64,000 nt of DNA, taken from contig NZ_JAFN01000001.1 of NCBI RefSeq assembly GCF_000526155.1, forward strand, positions 2,691,014 through 2,755,013. Reading direction: 5' to 3'. Each line of letters starts with the position of its first letter. Position 1 is the stretch's first letter. This DNA is from Deferrisoma camini S3R1 (GTDB lineage: Bacteria; Desulfobacterota; Deferrisomatia; Deferrisomatales; Deferrisomataceae). Below the pieces are notes generated by a model. It did not search any database. It saw nothing but the letters and a program-made list of their open reading frames with translations, and was not told the origin of the DNA. Below, piece by piece: positions 54,133 through 62,884 of the stretch. The position numbers were made by a program, and so were the translations under genes.

Positions 54133-55136
54133 CGGGCACGGCCGAGGCACGCCAAGCCCGAGGGCCGGTGCGGGTTCGGGAGCTGGACCCGCCGTCGGTG
54201 CGGGCCGAGTGGAGGACGTGGGGGCTCGAGTGGCCCGCGGCCTTCACCGCGCCCCCGTGGGTCTCGGCCTGGGCCGAGACCCTGGGCTCCGACCGGGAGG
54301 TCCGGTGGCTCGTGACCGAGGAGGCCGGAGCCCCGATCGGCGCGGTCCCGCTGGTGATCGCGGGGGACACGGCCCAGGTGGCCGGCAGCCCGGACGTGTG
54401 CGACCACCTGGACCTGGCCGCCCGGCCGGGCCGGCAGGCCGAGGTATGCCGGGCCCTCGCCCGGTTTCTGGCGCACAGGGGCGTTCGCCGACTCGACGCC
54501 GAGGCGGTGCGGCCCGACGCGCTCCTGGTCCGGGGCTGGAGGGCCGCGGGGCTGCCCGTGGACCTCCCCGGGGTGGCGGTCACCGTCGAGATGGACCTGC
54601 CGGCCTCGTGGGACGGCTACCTGGAGCGCCTCTCCAAGCACGATCGGCACGAGGTGCGCCGGAAACTGCGCCGCCTGGAGGAGGCCGGCCCGGTGGTCTG
54701 GCGCCGGTCCCAGGACCCGGCCGCCGACCTTCCGGTGTTCCTGCGCCTGTTCCGGGACAGCCGGCCCCGGAAGCGGGCCTTTCTGACCCCCGAAAGGCTC
54801 TCGTTCTTCCACCGGCTCGCGGCCGCCTTGGCCGCAGACGGGGTGCTCGACCTGGGCATCCTCGAGGTGGGGGACCGGCCGGTGGCCGCCACCTTCGGGT
54901 TCTCGTGGGCGGACACAGCGCATCTTTACAACAACGGGTTCGACCCCGCCTGGGCCGACCGCAGCGTCGGACTCGTGGCAAAGGTCCTGTCGGTGCGCGA
55001 CGCCATCGAGCGGGGCATGGCACGCTACACCTTCCTACGGGGGGACGAGCCCTACAAGTTCCGGCTCGGCGGCCGCGCCGTGCCCCTCCTGGGGTTCCGG
55101 GCCCGGTTGAGCCCCTCGGGCGGGGGGGATCGCTGA
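54129..55136 (+). CDS. GNAT-fold/FemAB-like acyltransferase
   Basis: A 335-residue soluble protein with the Acetyltransf_6 (CelD/FemAB-like) double GNAT layout: first half around WLVTEEAGAPIGAVPLVIAG, second with LSKHDRHEVRRKLRRLEEAG, LGILEVGDRPVAATFGFSW, LYNNGFDPAWADRSVGLVAK and YTFLRGDEPYKFRLG. Family members transfer acyl or aminoacyl groups to sugars or peptides; the substrate cannot be read. ATGA overlap with the preceding gene and TGATG with the glycosyltransferase. Confidence 0.85.
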   Translation: MTGTAEARQARGPVRVRELDPPSVRAEWRTWGLEWPAAFTAPPWVSAWAETLGSDREVRWLVTEEAGAPIGAVPLVIAGDTAQVAGSPDVCDHLDLAARPGRQAEVCRALARFLAHRGVRRLDAEAVRPDALLVRGWRAAGLPVDLPGVAVTVEMDLPASWDGYLERLSKHDRHEVRRKLRRLEEAGPVVWRRSQDPAADLPVFLRLFRDSRPRKRAFLTPERLSFFHRLAAALAADGVLDLGILEVGDRPVAATFGFSWADTAHLYNNGFDPAWADRSVGLVAKVLSVRDAIERGMARYTFLRGDEPYKFRLGGRAVPLLGFRARLSPSGGGDR

Positions 55137-56323
55137 TGCGGCCGTCGCTGTGCATCGCCCTACTGTGCCTCCACTCCAGCCCCCTGGGCTCGCTGGGGGC
55201 GCGGGACACCGGGGGCATGAGCGTGGTGGTGCGGGAGACCGCCCGGCACCTGGCCCGGGCGGGTCACCGGGTGGACGTGTTCACCTCGCCCCCGGGATCC
55301 CGGGGGGCTGGGGTCCGGGTGCTGGCCCCGGGGGTGCGGCTGGTGGAGCTCGAGCCCGGGGTCCCCGCCCGGGCCGGCAAGCTGGCCCTCCGGGCCCGGG
55401 TGCCGGAGGTGGCAGCCGCGGTGGAGAGGTTCCGGAGCCGCGAAGGGCTCGCCTACGACCTGGTCCACAGCCACTACTGGCTCTCGGCCCTGGCCGGCGA
55501 GCGGCTGGCGGCCCGGTGGGGCGCTCCCCACGCGATCACGTTCCACACCCTGGCCGCGGTCAAGAACCGGCTCGGCTGCGGCGAGGACGAGCCCCGGGTC
55601 CGCCAGGAAGAGGAAACCCGGCTGGGCCGGACGGCCGACCGGGTGATCGTGCCCAGCCTGCGGGAGGCGGGGGAGCTGGAGCGGTGCTGCCCGGGCGCGC
55701 CGGTGCAGGTGGTTCCCTGCGGCGTGGACCCGGCGAGGTTCCGGCCCGTGGCCCCGGCGTCGAGGCCGCACCGTGGGCCCCTGCTTCTGTACGTGGGCCG
55801 GATCACCCCGGTCAAGGGTCTCGACATCCTTCTGGCCGCGTTGGCCCGGTTGGGGCCGGACACCCACCTGTGGGTGGTGGGGGGCGAGGGCCCGGCCGAC
55901 GCCGCTCGGGTGGAAGTCTGGGCCCGGGAGGCGGGGGTGGGGGGACGGGTCCGGTACCTGGGCTCCCAGGGCCACGACCGGCTCCCCGCCCTCTACTCGG
56001 CGGCCGACGCCGTGGTCGTGCCGAGCCGGTACGAGAGCTTCGGCCTCGTGATCCTGGAGGCTCTGGCCACGGGCACGCCCGTGGCCTCCACCCGGGTGGG
56101 GGTGGCCGAGGAGGCGATCCGCCCCGGCGAGAACGGCTGCCTGGCCGACGCGGCCGACCCCGACGCCCTGGCCCAGGCCCTCCGGTCGGCCCTGGCCCTG
56201 CCCCGGCTCCCCGACCGGATCCGGGAAAGCGTGGCCCGGTTCTCCTGGGACCGGGTCACCGGGGACCTGGCGGCCGTGTACCACGACCTGGTGCGGCCGG
56301 CGCCCCTGGCCGCCTTCTCGTGA
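55136..56323 (+). CDS. GT4 glycosyltransferase, MshA-like
   Basis: A 395-residue retaining GT-B enzyme. The N-terminus SSPLGSLGARDTGGMSVVV matches the MshA/sucrose-phosphate-synthase type, in which the DxGGM loop binds acceptor. The donor domain has LLLYVGRITPVKGLDILL and the E-x7-E motif in YESFGLVILEALATGTPV. MshA joins GlcNAc to inositol phosphate for mycothiol; related enzymes use other acceptors. The following PIG-L deacetylase, 13 bp on, is the usual second enzyme of such paths. Confidence 0.88.
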   Translation: MRPSLCIALLCLHSSPLGSLGARDTGGMSVVVRETARHLARAGHRVDVFTSPPGSRGAGVRVLAPGVRLVELEPGVPARAGKLALRARVPEVAAAVERFRSREGLAYDLVHSHYWLSALAGERLAARWGAPHAITFHTLAAVKNRLGCGEDEPRVRQEEETRLGRTADRVIVPSLREAGELERCCPGAPVQVVPCGVDPARFRPVAPASRPHRGPLLLYVGRITPVKGLDILLAALARLGPDTHLWVVGGEGPADAARVEVWAREAGVGGRVRYLGSQGHDRLPALYSAADAVVVPSRYESFGLVILEALATGTPVASTRVGVAEEAIRPGENGCLADAADPDALAQALRSALALPRLPDRIRESVARFSWDRVTGDLAAVYHDLVRPAPLAAFS

Positions 56324-56336
56324 TTCGGAGGATCCC

Positions 56337-57056
56337 ATGCCCCCTTCCCTTCGACCGCTCGACGTGAGCCCCGTGGACCTGCTGGTGGTGGCGCCCCACC
56401 CCGACGACGCCGAGTTCGGCGCCGGGGGCACCGTGGCCCGGTGGACCGACGAGGGCCGAGGCGTGGCCTACGTAGTGGTCACCAGCGGGGAGAAGGGCTC
56501 GGCCGATCCGGACGCCGACCCGAGGGCCCTGGCCCGGGTGAGGGAGGCCGAGCAGACGGCCGCCGCCCGGCTGCTGGGGGTGAACCAGGTGGTGTTCCTG
56601 CGCGAGCCCGACCAGGGGCTCGAGGACACGCCGGAGTTCCGCCGCGAGATGGTCCGGTGGATCCGGGCCTTCCGGCCGAGGATCGTGGTCACCTCGGACC
56701 CGTACCGGCGGTACCTGTGGCACCGGGATCACCGGGTGGTGGGCCAGGTGGTGATGGACGCGGTGTTCCCCTACGCCCGGGACCCCTTGGCCTTTCCCGA
56801 GCTCCTGGAGGAGGGCCTGTTCCCCCACAAGGTGGCCGAGGTGTGGTGCTGGGCCAGCGAGGACCCCAACCACCGGGTGGACGTGACCGGGGTGTTCGCG
56901 CGCAAGGTGGAGGCCCTGGGCTGCCACCAGAGCCAGCTGGCCGGGCTTCCGTTCGAGGACCCGGCCGCCTGGCTGCGGGCCCGGGCCCGGGAGGCGGCCC
57001 GGGGCACCCCCTACGAGCTGGCGGAGGCGTTCCACCGGGCCGTGGCCCTGCCGTAG
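56337..57056 (+). CDS. PIG-L family deacetylase (MshB/BshB-like)
   Basis: A 239-residue zinc deacetylase. Metal and catalytic residues are in VVAPHPDDAEFGAGG (His, Asp, Asp) and YLWHRDHRVVGQVVMDAV (His). Family members remove acetyl from GlcNAc units, as MshB and BshB do in mycothiol and bacillithiol synthesis. It follows the MshA-like gene closely. The last 46 bp overlap the convergent histidine phosphatase gene. Confidence 0.92.
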   Translation: MPPSLRPLDVSPVDLLVVAPHPDDAEFGAGGTVARWTDEGRGVAYVVVTSGEKGSADPDADPRALARVREAEQTAAARLLGVNQVVFLREPDQGLEDTPEFRREMVRWIRAFRPRIVVTSDPYRRYLWHRDHRVVGQVVMDAVFPYARDPLAFPELLEEGLFPHKVAEVWCWASEDPNHRVDVTGVFARKVEALGCHQSQLAGLPFEDPAAWLRARAREAARGTPYELAEAFHRAVALP

Positions 57057-57673
57057 CCGCCCGCCGGCCCGTACCCGACCACCCGGGCCGAACCGTCCGG
57101 CCAGGCGTCCACGGCGAGTACCGAGCCGGGCTGGGGGTAGCCGTCCGTGACGCCGTACCGGTGCAGGGCGGCCTTCCGCCTCGGGTCCGGGTCGGCCCCG
57201 GCCAGGCGCAGCACCAGGAACGCCAGGGGGTCGCCGTGGGTCACCGCCACCACCACGCCGCCCGGGTGCGTGCGGGCCGCCCGGCCGAGGAACCGCAGCA
57301 TCCGCCCGGCCACCTCGGGGGGCTGCTCGAACCCGGGGCCGGCGCCCGTGTAGAAGTCCTCGCCCGCGGCCCGGGCCTCGGCCAGGGGGCGGCCCTCGAA
57401 CGGGGTGCGCACCTCGTGGAGCAGCCGCGAGATCCTCAGGCGCAGGTTCGGGTGGAACCGCAGGATCTCGGCCGCGGTCTGCCGGGCCCGCAGCAGGGGG
57501 CTCGCGTACACGGCGGCCAGCGGTGCGTCCGCCAGCCCCTCCCCCACCTGCCGGGCCTGGCGGCGGCCCTCGGGGCTCAGCCCGAACCGGGGCAGCCGGC
57601 CGTACAGGATCCGGCCGGGGTTGTGGACCCGGCCGTGCCGCACCAGGAGAACCCGCGTCGGGGCGTGTTCCAT
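57011..57673 (-). CDS. Histidine phosphatase family protein
   Basis: A 220-residue phosphatase of the phosphoglycerate-mutase fold: LLVRHGRVHN (catalytic RHG), SPLLRARQTAAEIL, the Glu of LLHEVRTPFEGR and VVAVTHGDPLAFL (second His). GpmB/CobC-like; the substrate is unknown. ATG 57673 has AAGGGA upstream. It faces the PIG-L gene; similar phosphatases lie by mycothiol genes in actinobacteria, but here it is on the opposite strand. Confidence 0.9.
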   Translation of the reverse strand: MEHAPTRVLLVRHGRVHNPGRILYGRLPRFGLSPEGRRQARQVGEGLADAPLAAVYASPLLRARQTAAEILRFHPNLRLRISRLLHEVRTPFEGRPLAEARAAGEDFYTGAGPGFEQPPEVAGRMLRFLGRAARTHPGGVVVAVTHGDPLAFLVLRLAGADPDPRRKAALHRYGVTDGYPQPGSVLAVDAWPDGSARVVGYGPAGGYGRATARWNASASS

Positions 57674-57680
57674 GTCGTCC

Positions 57681-57756
57681 CTTCCCACTAACTTCGGTCG
57701 TTGGTCGTCAGTCGTTGGTCGTCGGTCGAAAGCTCGCCCCGACATCGGAGCCGGGG
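57681..57756 (+). repeat. A motif and heptamers before the histidine phosphatase
   Basis: An inverted A motif (cttcccactaacttc) includes the phosphatase SD. Heptamers cggtcgttggtcgtcagtcgttggtcgtcggtcg come next, then gaaagctcgccccgacatcggagcc, which matches 2657-2690 inverted. Confidence 0.8.
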
Positions 57757-57905
57757 GGCATGGGGATCAGGGGTCAGAATTCAGAAGCCGGCGGACAGGG
57801 AGAAGACTCTTCGGTGCCCCGAGAGGATCCCGCCGGGAACCCAAACTGCTTTGTGGGAGTTCCTGTCTTCTGCCCGCTGAAATTTGGTCCCTGAACCCCA
57901 TGCCC
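57757..57905 (+). repeat. F element copy 3
   Basis: Ends GGGGCATGGGG and CCCCATGCC. Inside: ttcagaagccggcggacagg, ctcttcggtgccccgagagg, aacccaaactgctttgtggg and tcctgtcttctgcccgctga. Same orientation as the copy at 33080, opposite to 6453. Confidence 0.85.
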
Positions 57906-58178
57906 CGCCGCCAACGCCCCCGGATCACTGAACGTTACTTTTCTTCGTTGCCCGACCCCGCAGGGGCAAAGGGGCGTCCACCTCGTCCCCTTCTTGACGG
58001 GTGGCCCCCGCGTCTGTTACCCACACAGGACGATTGGTCTGGGGCCTTCGGCCCGCTGGGCGGCTCTCGAATCGCGCCAAAACTCGGGGGAATGGGGTTT
58101 GCTGGAGAGCCAGCCAAACGGCCCGAGGCCACTGGAATTTCTCTAGTTTCTAGTCTCTAGTTTCTAGTCTTTGGACGG
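57906..58178 (+). repeat. Spacer plus X module copy 4 before dapL
   Basis: The spacer ggatcactgaacgttac is the inverse of 7371-7385. X module: tggtctggggccttcggcccgctgggcggctctcgaatcgcgccaaaactcgggggaatggggtttgctggag, then a ccgaggccactggaatttctctagtttctagtctctagtttctag heptamer end. Nothing else is seen in 57674-58227 except the dapL SD. Confidence 0.85.
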
Positions 58179-58227
58179 CCCCCACAGGGGCCTGTTGGAA
58201 CTTCTATAAGAGAAAGGATATCGCGCA

Positions 58228-59463
58228 GTGGCCCTAGCGAACGAGCACTACCTGAAGCTGAAGGCAGGCTACCTGTTCCCCGAGATCGCCCGCCGGGTCA
58301 ACACCTTCGCCCAGGCCCACCCCGAGGCGCGGATCATCCGGCTGGGCATCGGCGACGTGACCCGCCCCCTGGTCCCCGCGGTGGTCGAGGCGTTCCACCG
58401 GGCCGTGGACGAGATGGCCCGGGCCGAGACCTTCCGGGGGTACGGGCCGGAGCAGGGGTACGACTTCCTGATCGAGGCGATCCGGGAGAGGGCCTATGCC
58501 CCCCTCGGCGTGGACCTGAGGCCCTCGGAGATCTTCGTCTCCGACGGGTCCAAGTGCGACACCTCCAACATCCTCGACATCTTCGGCCTGGACAACCGGG
58601 TGGCCATCTGCGACCCGGTGTACCCCGTGTACAACGACACCAACGTGATGGCGGGCCGCACCGGCCCGGCCGACGAGCGGGGCTACTACCAGGGCATCGT
58701 GTACCTGCCGTGCACCGCGGAGAACGGGTTCATCCCGGAACTGCCGGACGAGCCGGTGGACCTGATCTACCTGTGCTACCCCAACAACCCCACGGGCACG
58801 GTGGCGACCCGGGACCAGCTGGCCCGGTGGGTGGAGTACGCCCTGGAGCACGACGCGGTGATCCTGTTCGACGCGGCCTACGAGGCGTTCATCACCGAGC
58901 CGGGCATCCCCCACTCCATCTACGAGGTGCCCGGGGCCGAGCGGTGCGCCATCGAGTTCCGCAGCTTCTCCAAGACCGCCGGGTTCACCGGGGTGCGCTG
59001 CGCCCTGACCGTGGTGCCCGAGGCGCTGACGGCCCGCACCCCCTCCGGCGAGCGAGTCAGTCTGAACAAGCTGTGGAACCGGCGCCAGTCCACCAAGTTC
59101 AACGGGGTCAGCTACCCGGTTCAGCGGGCCGCGGCCGCGGTGTACTCGGACGAGGGCTGGGAGCAGGTGCGCCGGGAGATCGCCTACTACATGGAGAACG
59201 CCCGGATCATCCGGGAGGGGCTCGCCGCGGCCGGCATCACCTGCTACGGCGGGGTCAACGCCCCCTACATCTGGCTCAAGACCCCCGGCGGGATGTCCAG
59301 CTGGGACTTCTTCGACCGGCTGCTGGAGGAGTGCCACGTGGTGGGCACCCCGGGGAGCGGGTTCGGCCCGAGCGGGGAGGGGTACTTCCGGCTGTCGGCC
59401 TTCGGGGACCGGGCCAACGTGGAGGCGGCCGTGGACCGGATCCGCAGTCGGTGGGGACGATGA
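58228..59463 (+). CDS. dapL: LL-diaminopimelate aminotransferase
   Basis: A 411-residue PLP enzyme that makes LL-diaminopimelate directly from tetrahydrodipicolinate, bypassing the acylated routes. N-terminal [20 protein letters not shown] is typical; [26 protein letters not shown] and the PLP lysine in [15 protein letters not shown] are present. It starts at GTG 58228 with AAGGA nine bases upstream. It overlaps queC by four bases. This enzyme is typical of deltaproteobacteria, Chlamydiae and some archaea. Confidence 0.97.
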   Translation: MALANEHYLKLKAGYLFPEIARRVNTFAQAHPEARIIRLGIGDVTRPLVPAVVEAFHRAVDEMARAETFRGYGPEQGYDFLIEAIRERAYAPLGVDLRPSEIFVSDGSKCDTSNILDIFGLDNRVAICDPVYPVYNDTNVMAGRTGPADERGYYQGIVYLPCTAENGFIPELPDEPVDLIYLCYPNNPTGTVATRDQLARWVEYALEHDAVILFDAAYEAFITEPGIPHSIYEVPGAERCAIEFRSFSKTAGFTGVRCALTVVPEALTARTPSGERVSLNKLWNRRQSTKFNGVSYPVQRAAAAVYSDEGWEQVRREIAYYMENARIIREGLAAAGITCYGGVNAPYIWLKTPGGMSSWDFFDRLLEECHVVGTPGSGFGPSGEGYFRLSAFGDRANVEAAVDRIRSRWGR

Positions 59464-60161
59464 GCGCCCCCGACCGACCCAAGGCCGTGGTGCTCCTGAG
59501 CGGGGGGCTCGACTCGGCCACCTGCCTAGCCGTGGCCCGGGCCGAGGGGTACGAGTGCCACTGCCTGAGCTTCGCCTACGGGCAGCGCCACGACGTGGAG
59601 CTCGAGGCCGCCCGGCGGGTGGCCCGGGCCCTCGGCGCGGCCGAGCACAAGGTGATCCGGCTCGATCTGCGGGCGTTCGGCGGCTCGGCCCTGACCGACG
59701 ACATCGAGGTGCCCCGGCCGGCCGACGAGGCCGAGATCGGCCGGGGCGGCATCCCGGTGACCTACGTGCCCGCCCGCAACACCATCTTCCTCTCGTTCGG
59801 GCTCGCCTGGGCCGAGGTCCTGGGCGCCTTCGACCTGTTCATCGGGGCCAACGCCCTGGACTACTCGGGCTACCCCGACTGCCGGCCCGAGTTCCTCGAG
59901 GCGTTCGAGCGGGTGGCCAACCTGGGCACCAAGGCCGGGGCCGAGGGCCACCGGTTCCGCATCCACGCCCCGTTGCTGCGGCTGACCAAGGCCGAGATCA
60001 TCCGGAAGGGGGCCGCCCTGGGGGTGGACTACGGGCTCACCCACTCCTGCTACGACCCGGACCCCGAGGGCCGGGCCTGCGGCGGCTGCGACAGCTGCCT
60101 GCTGCGGAAGAAAGGGTTTCGGGAGGCCGGCGTGCCGGACCCCACCCCGTACCGGACGTAA
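59460..60161 (+). CDS. queC: 7-cyano-7-deazaguanine synthase
   Basis: A 233-residue ATP-dependent enzyme that makes preQ0 for queuosine. PP-loop [59 protein letters not shown] and the zinc cysteines in [22 protein letters not shown]. Starts at ATG 59460 in an ATGA overlap with dapL. Other que genes are not in this window. Confidence 0.97.
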   Translation: MSAPDRPKAVVLLSGGLDSATCLAVARAEGYECHCLSFAYGQRHDVELEAARRVARALGAAEHKVIRLDLRAFGGSALTDDIEVPRPADEAEIGRGGIPVTYVPARNTIFLSFGLAWAEVLGAFDLFIGANALDYSGYPDCRPEFLEAFERVANLGTKAGAEGHRFRIHAPLLRLTKAEIIRKGAALGVDYGLTHSCYDPDPEGRACGGCDSCLLRKKGFREAGVPDPTPYRT

Positions 60162-60167
60162 AGGGGG

Positions 60168-60362
60168 CTACTCCTCCACCGCGATCGCCCCCGGCGCGCA
60201 CTCGTCCGCGGCCCGGCGTACGGCCTCCTCGTGCTCCGGCGGAACCACGTCCATCTTGACCACGCCCCGGAGGTTCCGGTCGTCGTAGTCGAACACCGCC
60301 GGGCACACCCGGTGGCAGTTGCCGTCGCCCATGCACAGATCGTAGTCGATGCGCACCTTCAT
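60168..60362 (-). CDS. Small ferredoxin with Asp in place of one cluster Cys
   Basis: A 64-residue monocluster ferredoxin. Ligands are C10, C16, C20 and C55 (DLCMGDGNCHRVCPAVF and ECAPGAIAV); the residue where a second Cys would be is Asp13, as in Pyrococcus furiosus ferredoxin, so it may hold [4Fe-4S] with Asp ligation or [3Fe-4S]. A redox partner is not identifiable. It is convergent with queC, six bases away. Confidence 0.92.
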   Translation of the reverse strand: MKVRIDYDLCMGDGNCHRVCPAVFDYDDRNLRGVVKMDVVPPEHEEAVRRAADECAPGAIAVEE

Positions 60363-60463
60363 CGGAGCCTCCTGGGGGGTGCAGACGGGCCCGCGGGGCC
60401 CGGAGGGATGGGACGACCCGAGGGTACCGCGACCCCGCCCCCTGTCAACGCACGCGAGGGCCC

Positions 60464-61021
60464 ATGATCCGTCACCTGCCCAACGTCCTCACCGCCAGCC
60501 GCATCGCCCTGGTGCCGTTCCTCCTGTGGCTCATGGCCGAGGAACGGTTCGGCACGGCGCTGGTGCTGTGCGGGGTGGCCGGGATCACGGACGCCCTCGA
60601 CGGGTACCTGGCCCGCCGGTGGAACCAGGTGACCCGGCTGGGCGCGGTGCTCGACCCGATCGCGGACAAGGTCCTGGTGGTGGGCAGCGTGGTGGTTCTG
60701 GCGGGGCAAGGCCGGGTCCCGGCGTGGCTGGCCGGGCTGGTGGTGGGACGGGACGCCCTGATCCTGGGGGGTGCGGTGGTGTACCAGGCGGTCACGGGCC
60801 GGCTGGAGATCCGGCCCACCGCCCTGAGCAAGGTGAACACCTTCCTCCAGATCGTGGTGGTGATCGGGGCCATCCTGGAGGGCGCCGGGATCCCCTTGGG
60901 GCGGGTGCTCGGATGGGGCTTCGTGGCCGCCGGGATCACCACGGCCGGCTCGGGGCTCCACTACCTTTTGGCCTGGACGATCAAGGCGTTCTCCCGCCCC
61001 CCGGCATCCCCCCGGGAGTGA
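60464..61021 (+). CDS. pgsA: CDP-diacylglycerol-glycerol-3-phosphate phosphatidyltransferase-like
   Basis: A 185-residue membrane enzyme of the CDP-alcohol phosphatidyltransferase family. The catalytic motif D-x2-D-G-x2-A-R-x8-G-x3-D-x3-D is complete in DALDGYLARRWNQVTRLGAV then LDPIADK. About five hydrophobic helices. The start MIRHLPNVLTASRIALVPFL is typical of PgsA. It forms phosphatidylglycerol phosphate. It ends three bases before the stop of the convergent cytochrome gene. Confidence 0.9.
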   Translation: MIRHLPNVLTASRIALVPFLLWLMAEERFGTALVLCGVAGITDALDGYLARRWNQVTRLGAVLDPIADKVLVVGSVVVLAGQGRVPAWLAGLVVGRDALILGGAVVYQAVTGRLEIRPTALSKVNTFLQIVVVIGAILEGAGIPLGRVLGWGFVAAGITTAGSGLHYLLAWTIKAFSRPPASPRE

Positions 61022-61024
61022 CCC

Positions 61025-61465
61025 CTACCCCTTGTGGCACCCCCCGCACTCGTAGGGCGCCTTCCGGCCCTCCTTCTTGTTCACCTCGGCGTGGCAGCTT
61101 CGGCACAGGCCGTGGAACGCCTTGAACAGCGTGGGGATCTTCTGCACCCCCAGCTTCTTCTTCAGCGCCGTGTACTTCTTGGCGTACCCGTCCTCGCGGT
61201 TGGACAGGTGGCAGTCGTGGCACAGCCCCTCGTGCACGGTGTTCATGTGGCAGCCCTTGCAGTCGGTCTGCCCCTGGCGGATCATCACGATGTTGTGGTG
61301 ACACTGCTCGCACCGGACCCCCCACTGCTCCACGTGCTTGCGGTGGGGCAGAACCACCACGCCGCGGCGGGCCCTGGGCAGCACCACCTCGTCCCGCACG
61401 CCCCAGGCGACGCCCGCCGTTCCCACCACCCCGGCGACGACCAGCGCAACGACCCGCTTCCCCAT
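61025..61465 (-). CDS. Periplasmic pentaheme c-type cytochrome (class III-like)
   Basis: A 146-residue exported protein: signal peptide VVALVVAGVVGTAGVAWG, then five CxxCH heme sites (CEQCH, CKGCH, CHDCH, CRSCH, CGGCH) and several extra His as distal ligands (PHRKH, KAFHG). The small size and heme spacing resemble c3/c7-type carriers used in sulfate and metal reduction, with one heme more than c3. ATG 61465 has GAGGAGGG upstream. It is 81 bp after the nitroreductase, past a terminator. Confidence 0.92.
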   Translation of the reverse strand: MGKRVVALVVAGVVGTAGVAWGVRDEVVLPRARRGVVVLPHRKHVEQWGVRCEQCHHNIVMIRQGQTDCKGCHMNTVHEGLCHDCHLSNREDGYAKKYTALKKKLGVQKIPTLFKAFHGLCRSCHAEVNKKEGRKAPYECGGCHKG

Positions 61466-61491
61466 CGGATCCCTCCTCTGCAAGAAGAACG

Positions 61492-61519
61492 AAAAAAGCC
61501 CCCCGCGAACGCGGAGGGC
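61492..61519 (-). terminator. Intrinsic terminator after the nitroreductase gene
   Basis: On the minus strand GCCCTCCGCG and CGCGGGGGGC pair (one G-T) and are followed by TTTTTT. It separates the nitroreductase-thioesterase pair from the cytochrome gene. Confidence 0.8.
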
Positions 61520-61545
61520 CCTTCTACCAAGCCGGCCGTGGGGGG

Positions 61546-62124
61546 TCAACCGGCCACGATCAACTCCTCGAGCCGCCGCTTGGGCACGTGGTGCATGCCG
61601 CGCTCGTCCCGCCAGTACCGAACGTCGCCGCCGGGTTCCAGGTCCTCGATCACCACGGTCTCGGCCGGCTTGCCCAGCGCCAGCACCAGCCGGATGAAGA
61701 GGTGCTCGGGGATCGACAGGGCCTCGCGCAGCCGGTCCTTCTGGATGGCGCCGATCATGCATCCCCCGAGCCCCCGCTCCACGGCCCCCAGCAGCATGGT
61801 CTGGGCGGCGATGCCGTCGTCGCACCACCAGTCCTTGGCGATCCGGGTGTCCACGGTGATCACGATGTAGGCCGTGGGCCGCTCGCCCGGCTCCGGCCCG
61901 GGCCAGTCCCTGAGGTAGCCGGCCCAGGCCAGGCAGGGGAAGATCCTGGCGTTGGTGTCGGGGTCGCACGACAGGATATAGCGCAGGGGCTGGCGGTTCG
62001 CGGCCGAGGCGGTGTGCCGGGCCAGGTCCACCAGCTCCACCAGGGTGTCCCGCCCGATCCGGTGCGTCTCGTCGAACCGCCGGTAGCTGCGGTTCCGGAG
62101 CACCAGGCTGCGCAGCTCGCTCAT
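61546..62124 (-). CDS. Nitroreductase family protein
   Basis: A 192-residue FMN enzyme: the N-terminal RNRSYRRFDETHRI and SAANRQPLRYIL bind FMN phosphate and ring, DDGIAAQTMLLGAVERGLGG is the dimer helix, and LVLALGKPAE the late FMN strand. Substrates may be quinones, nitro or halogenated compounds. It starts in an ATGA overlap with the thioesterase gene and has an AAGGAGG SD. Confidence 0.92.
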   Translation of the reverse strand: MSELRSLVLRNRSYRRFDETHRIGRDTLVELVDLARHTASAANRQPLRYILSCDPDTNARIFPCLAWAGYLRDWPGPEPGERPTAYIVITVDTRIAKDWWCDDGIAAQTMLLGAVERGLGGCMIGAIQKDRLREALSIPEHLFIRLVLALGKPAETVVIEDLEPGGDVRYWRDERGMHHVPKRRLEELIVAG

Positions 62125-62570
62125 GTTCGTCCTCCTTCGGATTCGTCCCGGGGGATGTGGGGCAGCACGAGGAACGTGCCCGTGGCGTGGCCCACCAGCT
62201 CCCCGGCATCGTCCCACAGGTGCATCTGCGCCACGTCCTGGCGCCGGCCGGCCTTGAGCACCTCGCCCACCGCCCGCAGGCCCACGCGCCTCGCCGGCCG
62301 GAGGAAGTGGACCGACATCTCGGACGTGGCGATCCAGCACCGCTCGGTCCGGGCCACGGCGCAGGCGAACCACCCCGCCGAGTCGAGCAGCGTGGCGTAC
62401 ACCCCGCCGTGGATCCCCCCCAGCCCGTGGTCGAGGCCCGGGTGATATGGTAGCGTGACGACGGCCCGGTCCCGGTCGTCGAACGCCAGGCGCATCCCGA
62501 AGGTCTTGGCGATGGGCGCCCGCTCGTGGAACAGGCGAAGGAGCTCGCTGCGGCGCCGGGCGCGCTCCAT
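62121..62570 (-). CDS. PaaI-type hotdog thioesterase
   Basis: A 149-residue hotdog-fold thioesterase: HPGLDHGLGGIHGGVYATLLDS holds the catalytic G-x-x-H-G-G region with Asp/Asn-like acid, and TSEMSVHFLRPARR the second conserved strand. Hydrolyses acyl- or phenylacetyl-CoA types. ATG 62570 has GGGAGG upstream and a leader with two terminator-like hairpins. Confidence 0.88.
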   Translation of the reverse strand: MERARRRSELLRLFHERAPIAKTFGMRLAFDDRDRAVVTLPYHPGLDHGLGGIHGGVYATLLDSAGWFACAVARTERCWIATSEMSVHFLRPARRVGLRAVGEVLKAGRRQDVAQMHLWDDAGELVGHATGTFLVLPHIPRDESEGGRT

Positions 62571-62884
62571 GGGGGTTCCTCCCGAACGTGAAAAAGGCGA
62601 CCCTTTCGGGGCCGCCATTGTGTCACGGTCGACATCGCGAGGCCAGGGCGGTGAGGAAAAAGGGAGGGACGGACCTCCGTGTCCTTCCCGCCCGGACGGG
62701 GCTCGCCGGCACCTCCGTGTCCCGGCCCGGGCCGCCCCGCCCATCTCGCCTTCAGCCCATGGATCGGCAGCCCCCCGGCCGGGCTTGAGGATTTTTTTCG
62801 AAGCACGCCGACCCGGGCGTTCAAGGGCCTGCCGCGGCCGGCCGATCCGGAATCCATTCCCCTGCAAGTGCAAGGAGTTGGGCC
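62571..62884 (-). promoter_or_regulatory. Structured 314-bp leader region before the thioesterase
   Basis: No gene is seen. On the minus strand two terminator-like structures precede the thioesterase SD: ggacacggaggtccgtccctcccTTTTT (about 62655-62690), and GGCGGCCCC-gaaa-GGGTCGCC-TTTTT (about 62593-62615). The 12-mer ACCTCCGTGTCC is repeated on the plus strand at 62673 and 62711. On the plus strand agccccccggccgggcttgaggaTTTTTTT (about 62769-62799) is another possible terminator. No riboswitch class is recognised. Confidence 0.4.
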
